Source: Pelomonas nitida
GTDB taxonomy: Bacteria > Pseudomonadota > Gammaproteobacteria > Burkholderiales > Burkholderiaceae_C
Reading direction: 5' to 3'
DNA: 64,000 bases
Assembly: GCF_043555975.1 (NCBI RefSeq)
Contig: NZ_JBIGIA010000001.1
Span: 248,001 to 312,000, forward strand
The notes below the pieces were generated by a model. It made no database searches and was not told where the DNA came from. It was given only the letters and a program-made list of their open reading frames with translations. Below, piece after piece: positions 8,506-16,271 of the stretch. Position 1 is the first letter of the stretch, and the number at the start of each line of letters is the position of its first letter. The translations under genes and the position numbers were made by a program.

Positions 8506-9653
8506 GCCCGCGCGCGATTCGCCTTTGGGCCTGGGTGCACAAGTGGAGCAGCCTGGTCTGCACCGTCTTCATGCTGCTGCTGTGCCTGACCGGCCTGCCG
8601 CTGATCTTTGCGCACGAGATTGCCCACCTGACCGGCAAGGCGGTGGAGCTGCCTGAGCTGTCCAAGGCTGGGGCGACCGGGCCGCTGGCGACGCTGGATG
8701 AAGTGGTCGCGGCCGGCCGCTCGCGCCACCCCGACCGGGTCGTGCAGTACGCATCGCCCGACGAGGAAGACGCCCGCCTCTGGTACGTCACGCTGACGCC
8801 GGGGCTCGAGCCCACCGATGACTTCCGCTCCGTGGCGATCGACCGGCGCAACGGCCAGGTGCTGGCCGAGCCCCGCTTCGACCAGGGCTTCATGTACTGG
8901 ATGGCGCGGTTGCACATCGACCTCTTCGCCGGCCTGCCGGGCAAGCTCTTCCTCGGCTTCATGGGGCTGCTGCTGGTGATTGCCATCGTGTCCGGCGTCG
9001 TGCTGTATGCGCCGTTCATGCGCAAGTTGGACTTCGGCACCGTGCGCCAGAGCCGCGGGCCGCGCACGCGCTGGCTGGACCTGCACAACCTGCTGGGCAT
9101 CGTCACGCTGGTGTGGGCGATGGTCGTGGGCGCGACCGGCGTCATCAACACCTGGGCCGACCTGCTGATCAAGTACTGGCAGCATGACCAGCTCAGCGCG
9201 CTGCTGGCGCCCTACCAGGGCCAGCCCCTGGTGCCGCTGGCCGAGCGCGCGCCGCTGCAGCAGACGCAGGCCGCGGCGCAGGCCCACCTGCCCGGCAAGA
9301 CGATCAGCTTCATCGCCTTTCCCGGCACCGCCTTCTCCAGCCCGCATCACATCACCTACTTCATGAAGGGTGACACCCCGCTGACCGCCAAGCTGCTGCA
9401 GCCGGTGCTCGTCGATGCCCGCACCGCCCAGGTGACGGTCGCCCCCGCGCTGCCCTGGTACGTGACGGCGCTGCTGGTGTCGCAGCCCCTGCACTTTGGT
9501 GATTACGGCGGTATGCCGATGAAGATCATCTGGGCGCTGCTGGACGTGGTGACGGTCATCGTGCTGGGCAGCGGCCTGTATTTGTGGCTGAAGAAGCGTC
9601 GTCAGGCCCCGGCGCCGGCGCGCGCGCTGATGAGGGCCGACGCGGCGGTGTAG
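8502..9653 (+). CDS. PepSY domain-containing iron-regulated membrane protein (PiuB-like)
   Basis: A 383-residue inner-membrane protein with about four transmembrane segments: one near residues 15-35 (SSLVCTVFMLLLCLTGLPLIF), one near 145-165 after LHIDLFAGLPGK, one near 185-215 (LHNLLGIVTLVWAMVVGATGVI), and one at the C-terminus (IIWALLDVVTVIVLGSGLYLW). Periplasmic PepSY-like regions lie between. Histidines in HKWSS, HIDLF, HNLLG and HFGDYGG fit the heme or metal ligands of this family. Such proteins are commonly encoded beside siderophore receptors and are thought to reduce or release iron at the membrane; that role is inferred from context here. Confidence 0.87.
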   Translation: MSPRAIRLWAWVHKWSSLVCTVFMLLLCLTGLPLIFAHEIAHLTGKAVELPELSKAGATGPLATLDEVVAAGRSRHPDRVVQYASPDEEDARLWYVTLTPGLEPTDDFRSVAIDRRNGQVLAEPRFDQGFMYWMARLHIDLFAGLPGKLFLGFMGLLLVIAIVSGVVLYAPFMRKLDFGTVRQSRGPRTRWLDLHNLLGIVTLVWAMVVGATGVINTWADLLIKYWQHDQLSALLAPYQGQPLVPLAERAPLQQTQAAAQAHLPGKTISFIAFPGTAFSSPHHITYFMKGDTPLTAKLLQPVLVDARTAQVTVAPALPWYVTALLVSQPLHFGDYGGMPMKIIWALLDVVTVIVLGSGLYLWLKKRRQAPAPARALMRADAAV

Positions 9654-9728
9654 TCTGCGGGGAACTCCCGCTGGTGGCGCCCAGGTTGTGCCCGCAGACT
9701 GGGAGTCACCCGCCACTGCTGCCGCGTC

Positions 9729-10988
9729 ATGCCCCCCACCCCCTCGCCCCACCAGCTCTCCCGCCGCGCCATTGCCCTCGTCCTGGCCGGCGGCCGCGGC
9801 TCCCGCCTCAAGCAACTGACCGATGCGCGCGCCAAGCCGGCGGTCTATTTCGGTGGCAAGTTCCGCATCATCGACTTTGCGCTCAGCAACTGCGTCAACA
9901 GCGGCATCCGGCGCATCGGGGTCGTCACGCAGTACAAGAGCCACTCGCTGCTGCGCCACATCCAGCGCGGCTGGAGCTTTCTGCGCGCCGAGCTGAACGA
10001 GACGGTGGACCTCATGCCCGCCCAGCAGCGGGTGAACGAGGAGCACTGGTACCGCGGCACGGCCGACGCCGTCTATCAGAACCTGGACATCATCCAGAGC
10101 ACGGGTGCCGAGTACATCGTCGTGCTGGCGGGCGACCACATCTACAAGATGGACTACTCCAGCATGCTGGCCGACCACGCCGCCACCGGCGCCGGCTGCA
10201 CGGTGGGATGCATCGAGGTGCCGCGCGCGGAGGCCAGCGCCTTCGGCGTGATGGCGGTGGACGGTGAGCGGCGCATCACGGCGTTCAAGGAAAAGCCCGC
10301 CGACCCGCCCAGCATGCCCGGCCGCGACGGCACCTGCCTGGCCAGCATGGGCATCTACATCTTCAACGCCGACTACCTCTACCGGTTGCTCGCCGAAGAC
10401 CTGGCCGAGCCGGATTCCAGCCACGACTTCGGCAAGGACGTGATCCCCAAGACCGTCGCCGAGGGGCGGGCCGTGGCGCACCCCTTCAGCATGAGCTGCA
10501 TCAGCAACCCCAACGGTGCGCCGCCCTACTGGCGCGACGTGGGCACGCTGGACGCGTTCTGGGCGGCCAATCTCGACCTCGCCTCCATCAGCCCCGAACT
10601 CGACATCTACGACACCGACTGGCCCATCTGGACCTACCAGCGGCAGTTGCCACCGGCCAAGTTCATCCCTGATCACAACGGCATGCACGGCATGACCGTC
10701 AATGCCATCGTCAGCGCGGGCTGCATCGTGTCCGGGTCACATGTCGTGCAGTCCGTGCTGTTCAACAACGTGCGCATCCGCTCGTTCTGCAACGTGCACC
10801 AGGGCGTGCTGCTGCCCGGCGTCGTGCTGGGGCGCCACTGCCGGCTCACCAAGGTCATCGTCGACCGTGCCTGCGAGGTGCCGGACGGTCTCGTCGTCGG
10901 CGAGGACCCGGCGCTGGATGCCGCGCGGTTCGAGCGCACGGAAAACGGCGTGGTGCTCATCACGCGCCAGATGCTGGCCCGGCTGTGA
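9729..10988 (+). CDS. glgC: Glucose-1-phosphate adenylyltransferase (ADP-glucose pyrophosphorylase)
   Basis: A 419-residue enzyme making ADP-glucose from ATP and glucose-1-phosphate, the committed step of glycogen synthesis. The nucleotidyltransferase domain shows LAGGRGSRLKQLTDARAKPAVYFGGK, YRGTADAVYQNL and GDHIYKMDYSSML with the catalytic Asp; a C-terminal left-handed beta-helix part (SHVVQSVLFNNVRIRSFC, GVVLGRHC) follows. Length matches bacterial GlgC. Its stop overlaps the GTG start of glgA (GTGA). Only glgC and glgA are here; branching and debranching genes are not in the window. Confidence 0.96.
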   Translation: MPPTPSPHQLSRRAIALVLAGGRGSRLKQLTDARAKPAVYFGGKFRIIDFALSNCVNSGIRRIGVVTQYKSHSLLRHIQRGWSFLRAELNETVDLMPAQQRVNEEHWYRGTADAVYQNLDIIQSTGAEYIVVLAGDHIYKMDYSSMLADHAATGAGCTVGCIEVPRAEASAFGVMAVDGERRITAFKEKPADPPSMPGRDGTCLASMGIYIFNADYLYRLLAEDLAEPDSSHDFGKDVIPKTVAEGRAVAHPFSMSCISNPNGAPPYWRDVGTLDAFWAANLDLASISPELDIYDTDWPIWTYQRQLPPAKFIPDHNGMHGMTVNAIVSAGCIVSGSHVVQSVLFNNVRIRSFCNVHQGVLLPGVVLGRHCRLTKVIVDRACEVPDGLVVGEDPALDAARFERTENGVVLITRQMLARL

Positions 10989-12445
10989 CCCGGGTCCTGC
11001 AGGTCAGCGCGGAGCTGTTCCCGCTGCTGAAGACGGGCGGCCTGGCCGATGTAGCGGCGGCGTTGCCAGCCGCGCTGGCAGCGGCGGGCCTGCAGCCACG
11101 CCTGCTGGTGCCGGGCTTTCCGGCAATTCGCCAATCCTTGAGCCAGGCCAGCGCGGTGGGGCCGGTCGCGCTGCCCTGGGGTGAGGGCGCCGCCACCTTG
11201 CTGCGCGGGCGGCTGCCCGGTTTCGAGCTGCCCATCTACGTGCTGGACGCTCCCGGCCTGTTCGACCGCCCGGGCAGCCCCTATGCCAACGAGGTGGGCG
11301 AGGCCTACGCGGACAACCATCGCCGCTTCGCGCTGCTGGGCCTGGCCGCCGCGCAGCTGGCTGAGGGCGTGGACCCGGGCTGGCAGCCGGACATCGTGCA
11401 TGCCCACGACTGGCACGCGGGCCTGGCCTGCGCCCATATCGCCGCCAGCCGCGCGCGCCGTCTCACGCAGGCGCGCACCGTCTTCACCGTGCACAACCTG
11501 GCCTATCAGGGCGTGTTCGCGGCCGACCATTTCCGGGATCTGGGGCTGCCCGCTGCTTACTTCGCCGTCGAGGGCCTGGAGTTCTACGGCCAGGTCAGCT
11601 TCATGAAGGCGGGGCTGCATTTCGCCGATGCGATCACGACGGTCAGCCCGACCTACGCGCGCGAGATCCAGACGCCGGAGCAGGGCTTCGGGCTCGACGG
11701 CTTGCTGCGCCATCGGGCCGGTGTGCTGCACGGCATCCTGAACGGGGTCGACTACGACATCTGGTCGCCCGCGCATGACCCCGTGCTGGCCAGCGCTTAC
11801 GACGCCCACGACGCCGCCGGCAAAGCCGCCTGCAAGGCCGCACTGCAGCGCGAATGCGGCCTGCAGGAACGCCCCGGTGCGCCGCTCTTCGGCATCGTCA
11901 GCCGGCTGACCGAGCAGAAAGGCCTGCCGCTCGTGCTGCAGGCCTTGCCCGGCCTGCTGGAGGCGGGCGGTCAGCTGGTGGTGCTCGGCAGCGGGGACGC
12001 GTGGTTGGAGGCCGAGTTCAGCGCGGCCGAGGCCCGCCACCCAGGGCAGGTGGTGCGCCGCACCGGCATGGACGAACGGCTGGCGCACCACATCTATGCC
12101 GGCAGCGACGTGATGCTCGTGCCCAGCCGCTTCGAGCCCTGTGGCCTCACACAGCTCTACGGCCTGCGCTACGGCGCGCTGCCGCTGGTCCACGGCGTCG
12201 GTGGCCTGGCCGACACGGTGGTGGACGCGACGCTGGAGGATCTGGCCGCAGACACGGCCACCGGCTTCGTGTTCAACGCCTACACGGCCGAGGCCTACGG
12301 CCGCGCGCTGCGGCGCGTGTTCGCGCTGTGGAGCCAGCCGGCGTGCTGGGCGCGTGTGCGGGCCGCGGCCATGCGCCAGCGCTTCGGCTGGGAAGGCGCG
12401 GCGCAGCGCTATGTGGAGGTCTACGCCCGCGCCATGCAAAGCTGA
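10985..12445 (+). CDS. glgA: Glycogen synthase (ADP-glucose type)
   Basis: A 486-residue GT5 glycosyltransferase that extends alpha-1,4-glucan from ADP-glucose. The N-terminal domain carries KTGGLADVAAALP, the ADP-glucose-binding loop; HAHDWHAGL and VFTVHNLAYQGVF follow; the C-terminal Rossmann domain has SRLTEQKGLPL and PSRFEPCGLTQLYGLRYGALP with the catalytic Glu and the nucleotide-binding residues. Starts with GTG overlapping the end of glgC, so the pair is one operon with coupled translation. Confidence 0.96.
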   Translation: MTRVLQVSAELFPLLKTGGLADVAAALPAALAAAGLQPRLLVPGFPAIRQSLSQASAVGPVALPWGEGAATLLRGRLPGFELPIYVLDAPGLFDRPGSPYANEVGEAYADNHRRFALLGLAAAQLAEGVDPGWQPDIVHAHDWHAGLACAHIAASRARRLTQARTVFTVHNLAYQGVFAADHFRDLGLPAAYFAVEGLEFYGQVSFMKAGLHFADAITTVSPTYAREIQTPEQGFGLDGLLRHRAGVLHGILNGVDYDIWSPAHDPVLASAYDAHDAAGKAACKAALQRECGLQERPGAPLFGIVSRLTEQKGLPLVLQALPGLLEAGGQLVVLGSGDAWLEAEFSAAEARHPGQVVRRTGMDERLAHHIYAGSDVMLVPSRFEPCGLTQLYGLRYGALPLVHGVGGLADTVVDATLEDLAADTATGFVFNAYTAEAYGRALRRVFALWSQPACWARVRAAAMRQRFGWEGAAQRYVEVYARAMQS

Positions 12446-12521
12446 GGCAAAGGGCGCGATGACTTCCCGCTGCGGCCGCCCGCGCAGCGCAAACTCCACG
12501 CTTTTTCGTCCGTCGCCTGCC

Positions 12522-14036
12522 ATGTCCGCCCTCCCACTCGTCCTGCTCCGCCGCCTCGGCGCCGCCGCCCTGGCCGTGGCGCCCCTCTGGTGCCACGCCT
12601 GGGGCCAGGAAGGCCATTCCATCGTGGCCGAGATCGCCCAGCGCCGGCTCACGCCGGCAGCGGCGGCAGCGGTCGCCAAGCTGCAGGCAGGGGCCAGCCT
12701 GGCCTCGGTGGCGAGCTGGGCCGACGACGTGCGCGGTGAGCGCAAGGCTGACTTCAACCAACACTTCGTCGACATTCCGCGCGGTCAGCACGAGTACGAC
12801 GAGAAGGTCCATTGCGCGCCGACCGACAAGGGCGACTGCGTCGTGAAGGCGCTGCAGCGCGCCCAGGAGGCCTTGCGCTGCGCGCCCACCGAAGAGGCCC
12901 GGCGCGAGGCGCTGCGCTACGTCGTCCACTTCGTCGGCGACATCCACCAGCCGATGCACGCCACCGGCGATCTCGAGGGCGGCAACGGCTTCAAGGTGCA
13001 TGGCAGCCTGCACGGCCTGACCTGCAAGGGCGCCTGCGCGCTGGAGAGCGGCAACTTCCACTCGCTGTGGGATTCAGGCCTGATCCGCCGCACCGTGTGG
13101 AACTGGGGCGCCTACGTCGAGCGCCTGGAGAAGACCTTGCTGGCCACGCAGGACTTCGACCTCAAGAGCGGCGGCGACCAGCCCGCCGACTGGGCCATCC
13201 AGTCGCACGCCGTCGGTGAGCTGGTCTGGAACGACAAGCTGATTCCGGCAGACGGCACCATCGACGATGCCTACTACGCGGCCGTGCTGCCCGTGCTGGA
13301 CCAGCAGCTCGCACTCGGCGGCCTGCGCCTGGCGCGGCTGCTCAACGAGACCTTCGCCGCCGGTTCCTGCAGCGCGCCGGTCGCCGCGTCGGCCTGGCCC
13401 GCCGCCGAGAAAGGCCTGCAACCCGCCGCCAACCTCGGCGAGCTGAAGGCGCAGTTCAAGGCCTATCGCGATACCGGTTATGCGCGTGACCAGGCCGTGG
13501 TGGCCGACGCCGCCACGGCCTGGGTGCTGTCCCGCGCCAAGCAGGTGGCCAAGCCGGCGCTGGTGCTGGACATCGACGAGACCTCGCTCGACAACTGGCC
13601 ACTGATGGCGCAGAACGACTACGGCTACATCGTGGGCGGCGACTGCACGATGGCCCCGGGCAGTGCCTGCGGTTCGCTGGCCTGGGAGTCGCAAGGCCGC
13701 GCGCCGGCCATTGCCGCGACGCTCAAGCTCTACAAGGCCGCCCGCGCCGCCGGCGTGGCCGTGTTCTTCATCACCGGCCGCAAGGAGGCCGAGCGCGCCG
13801 GCACCGAAGCCAACCTGCGCGCCGTCGGCTACGACGGCTGGGCGGGCCTCGTGCTGCGCCCGGACGGCACGCACAGCCGCTACTCCGCCGCCAGCTTCAA
13901 GGCCGGCGAACGCGCTCGCATCGTCATGCAGGGCTACCAGGTGCTCGCAACGGTGGGCGACCAGCCCAGCGACCTGGCCGGCGGCTATGCCGAGAAGGCC
14001 TTTCTGATGCCCAATCCGTTCTACCGGATTCCGTGA
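12522..14036 (+). CDS. Secreted S1/P1 nuclease fused to a HAD acid phosphatase
   Basis: A 504-residue two-enzyme fusion. A signal peptide (residues 1-26, ending CHA) precedes Trp27, which would be the mature N-terminus, as in P1 nuclease, where the terminal Trp binds zinc. The other zinc ligands are present: His32, the Asp in SWADDV, the His in NQHFVDIP, HFVGDIHQPMHAT and NFHSLWDSG. From about residue 300 comes a class B/C-type acid phosphatase (HAD) with DIDET (nucleophile Asp350, acid Asp352), FFITGRKE and VGDQPSDL. The first domain would cut single-stranded DNA or RNA to 5'-nucleotides and the second could strip the phosphate, yielding nucleosides and phosphate. An alternative start at 12459 would add 21 residues and spoil the signal peptide. 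Confidence 0.88.
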   Translation: MSALPLVLLRRLGAAALAVAPLWCHAWGQEGHSIVAEIAQRRLTPAAAAAVAKLQAGASLASVASWADDVRGERKADFNQHFVDIPRGQHEYDEKVHCAPTDKGDCVVKALQRAQEALRCAPTEEARREALRYVVHFVGDIHQPMHATGDLEGGNGFKVHGSLHGLTCKGACALESGNFHSLWDSGLIRRTVWNWGAYVERLEKTLLATQDFDLKSGGDQPADWAIQSHAVGELVWNDKLIPADGTIDDAYYAAVLPVLDQQLALGGLRLARLLNETFAAGSCSAPVAASAWPAAEKGLQPAANLGELKAQFKAYRDTGYARDQAVVADAATAWVLSRAKQVAKPALVLDIDETSLDNWPLMAQNDYGYIVGGDCTMAPGSACGSLAWESQGRAPAIAATLKLYKAARAAGVAVFFITGRKEAERAGTEANLRAVGYDGWAGLVLRPDGTHSRYSAASFKAGERARIVMQGYQVLATVGDQPSDLAGGYAEKAFLMPNPFYRIP

Positions 14037-14056
14037 GTTCTTCCAGCAGGCCACCC

Positions 14057-14398
14057 ATGAGCGCAGCCGTTCCCGACCGCATGCAGGACATCTTTGACGA
14101 GCGCGTCACTCATTTCGCGCAGGCGGCGCAGCGCCACTTCAAGACCAACGATCTCGTCGTCGTGCTGGACTTCCGTGAGGACCCGGCGCAGCTGGAGGCG
14201 ATGGACCGACAGCAACTCGCGGCGGCCGATGAGCTGTCGCTGGACCTCCAGTTGAAGCTGGCCCAGCCTGCCGGCGAACTGCTGGCCGAGCACGGCTCGC
14301 CGGCGCAATCGTTCTGGTTCCTCGTCATCTTTGACGACGAGCAGGCCGAGTGCGGCGCCGTCAATGCCGCGATGCTGGACGCCGGCGGCGCCGGCTGA
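14057..14398 (+). CDS. Small acidic protein of unknown function
   Basis: A 113-residue acidic protein (MSAAVPDRMQDIFDERV...) with no signal peptide or membrane segment. A central stretch, NDLVVVLDFREDPAQLEAMD, and a later WFLVIFDDEQAECG look like two beta strands separated by helices. I do not recognise a family. It starts 20 bases after the nuclease-phosphatase stop (or at GTG 14033, overlapping that stop) and converges on the EamA gene, whose stop lies one base after its own. Base composition fits the neighbours. Confidence 0.65.
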   Translation: MSAAVPDRMQDIFDERVTHFAQAAQRHFKTNDLVVVLDFREDPAQLEAMDRQQLAAADELSLDLQLKLAQPAGELLAEHGSPAQSFWFLVIFDDEQAECGAVNAAMLDAGGAG

Positions 14399-14399
14399 C

Positions 14400-15284
14400 T
14401 CAAGCCGCCAGGGCGATCACCCCCGCGCCGATCAGCGCCGCGCCGGCAATGCGCCAGGCTTTCTCCTTTTCGCCCAGCAACTGCCCGCCCAGCAGCGCGG
14501 CGAACAGCATGGACACCTCGCGGGCCGGCGCCACGCGCGACAGCGGCGCGTCACGCACGGCCAGCAGCACCAGCACATAGGCCAGCGGGCTGATCGTCGC
14601 GACGGTCAGCACGCCCTTCCACGTGCGGCGCATCTCGGCCTTGAAGCTGTGCCGGTGGCGCAGCACGACGGGCAGTTGCATCGGCACACGCAGCACGTTG
14701 CCGCAGTAGTCCAGCAACAGCGGCGACACGGCCAGCACCTTGACCGCATAGCCGTCCAGCACCGTGTAGCCGGCGATCAGCGTGCCGGTGGCCACGCCCC
14801 AGTACACGCCCTTGCGGCGGCGGATGGTGGCGGTGACTTCGGGGTCGGCGCCCCGGCCCAGCAGCCGCGGCCCCATCGTGATCAGCAGGATGCCGCCCAC
14901 CACGCCGGCCAGCCCCGCCACGCCCAGCGCGCCCAGGTGCTCGTCCAGCAGCAGCACGGCGGCCGTGGCCGACAGCAGCGGCCCGCTGCCGCGCGCCACG
15001 GGGTAGACGACGGTCAGGTCGCTGGCCTTGTAGCCGGCGATCAGGCAGTTGAAGTACAGCAGGTGCACGACGGCGCTGGCGACGACGAAACCCCAGGCCA
15101 TGGGCGACCAGGTCGGCAGCGCGTCCAGGCCAATCCACAGCACGGCCGGCAGCCAGAACACGACGACGCCCACGGAGCAGGCGAACACGAAATGAGGCCC
15201 GCCGCCCCATTGCTTGGCGGCGAGGTTCCAGAGCGCGTGGAGGAGGGCGGCGGTGAGAACGAGCGCGAGGGCGGATGCCGGCAT
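14400..15284 (-). CDS. EamA-family (DMT) transporter
   Basis: A 294-residue inner-membrane protein with about ten hydrophobic segments in two repeats, the layout of drug/metabolite transporters. Recognisable are LLHALWNLAAK near the start and YFNCLIAGYKASDLTVVYPVARGSGPLL, the family's conserved stretch before TM4, with LLLDEHLGALGVAGLAGVVGGILL after it. The substrate is unknown. The start codon overlaps the ppsR stop as TGATG, so it is coupled to ppsR, which seems an accidental operon partner. Confidence 0.87.
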   Translation of the reverse strand: MPASALALVLTAALLHALWNLAAKQWGGGPHFVFACSVGVVVFWLPAVLWIGLDALPTWSPMAWGFVVASAVVHLLYFNCLIAGYKASDLTVVYPVARGSGPLLSATAAVLLLDEHLGALGVAGLAGVVGGILLITMGPRLLGRGADPEVTATIRRRKGVYWGVATGTLIAGYTVLDGYAVKVLAVSPLLLDYCGNVLRVPMQLPVVLRHRHSFKAEMRRTWKGVLTVATISPLAYVLVLLAVRDAPLSRVAPAREVSMLFAALLGGQLLGEKEKAWRIAGAALIGAGVIALAA

Positions 15285-16105
15285 CAGTAGATGAGCCGGT
15301 CCGGGCGGATGTCGCGCAGGATGGTGGTCGCGATCTCTTCGATGGACTTGTGCGTGGACGACAGCCACGAGATGCCTTCGCGCTTCATCATCGCCTCGGC
15401 CTCGTTGACCTCGTAGCGGCAGTTCAGCGGGTCGGCGTACTTGCTGCCGGGGCGGCGCTCGTTGCGGATGGAGGCCAGCCGCTCGGGGTCGATGGTGAGG
15501 CCAAAACACTTGCGCCGGTGCGGCACCAGCGATGGCGGCAGCTTGCGGCGCTCGAAGTCCTCGGGGATCAGCGGGTAGTTGGCGGCCTTGATGCCGTGCT
15601 GCATGGCGAGGTAGAGCGACGTCGGCGTCTTGCCTGAGCGCGACACGCCGACGAGGATGACGTCGGCCACGTCCAGGTTCTTGGATGACTGCCCGTCGTC
15701 ATGCGCCAGCGAGAAGTTGATGGCCTCGATGCGGTCGTGGTACTCCTGGCTCTGCGCCACGTCGGAGAAGCGGCCCACGCGGTGGTTGCTCTTGATGCCG
15801 AACTCTTCCTCCAGCGGCTCGATGAAGGTGCCGAACATGTCCATCACGCGGCCCTGGCAGTGCTCGCGCACGACCTTGAGCACCTCGCGGTCCACCAGCG
15901 TCGCAAAGACGATGGGCCGCTCGCCCTCGCGCATGGCCAGCTCGTTGATCTCGGTGACGACGGCATGCGCCTTCTCCGCCGTGTCGATGAAGGGCCGGCG
16001 CACATGGCGCGGCTTGATGGAGAACTGCGCGAGGATGGAGTTGCCGAAGGTCTCGGCGGTGATGCCGGTGCCGTCAGAGACGAAGTAGACGGTTCGGGCG
16101 GTCAT
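15284..16105 (-). CDS. ppsR: PEP synthase regulatory protein (kinase-pyrophosphorylase)
   Basis: A 273-residue DUF299-family protein. It begins MTARTVYFVSDGTGITAE and carries a P-loop GVSRSGKT at residues 153-160, plus RPGSKYADPLNCRYEVNEAEAMM near the end. Family members switch PEP synthase off by ADP-dependent phosphorylation of a threonine next to the catalytic histidine, and on again by phosphate-dependent removal. The matching target, PpsA, is encoded about 2.8 kb away on the other strand, with a lipoprotein gene between, and shows the expected Thr. Confidence 0.95.
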   Translation of the reverse strand: MTARTVYFVSDGTGITAETFGNSILAQFSIKPRHVRRPFIDTAEKAHAVVTEINELAMREGERPIVFATLVDREVLKVVREHCQGRVMDMFGTFIEPLEEEFGIKSNHRVGRFSDVAQSQEYHDRIEAINFSLAHDDGQSSKNLDVADVILVGVSRSGKTPTSLYLAMQHGIKAANYPLIPEDFERRKLPPSLVPHRRKCFGLTIDPERLASIRNERRPGSKYADPLNCRYEVNEAEAMMKREGISWLSSTHKSIEEIATTILRDIRPDRLIY

Positions 16106-16271
16106 GGCGGTGGCTCGTGGAGTTCAGGTCGAAGCCATGATATCGACCAGCTCAGGCGCTGGTACTGTTGCGCCCGGGTGTCGATCGACGAGCTTGCGCA
16201 GCAAGGGGCCGGCGCGCGCATGCCTGCCGCGCCATCCGCTACTGCCAGGGCCCGCACGCTACCGCAGGGTC

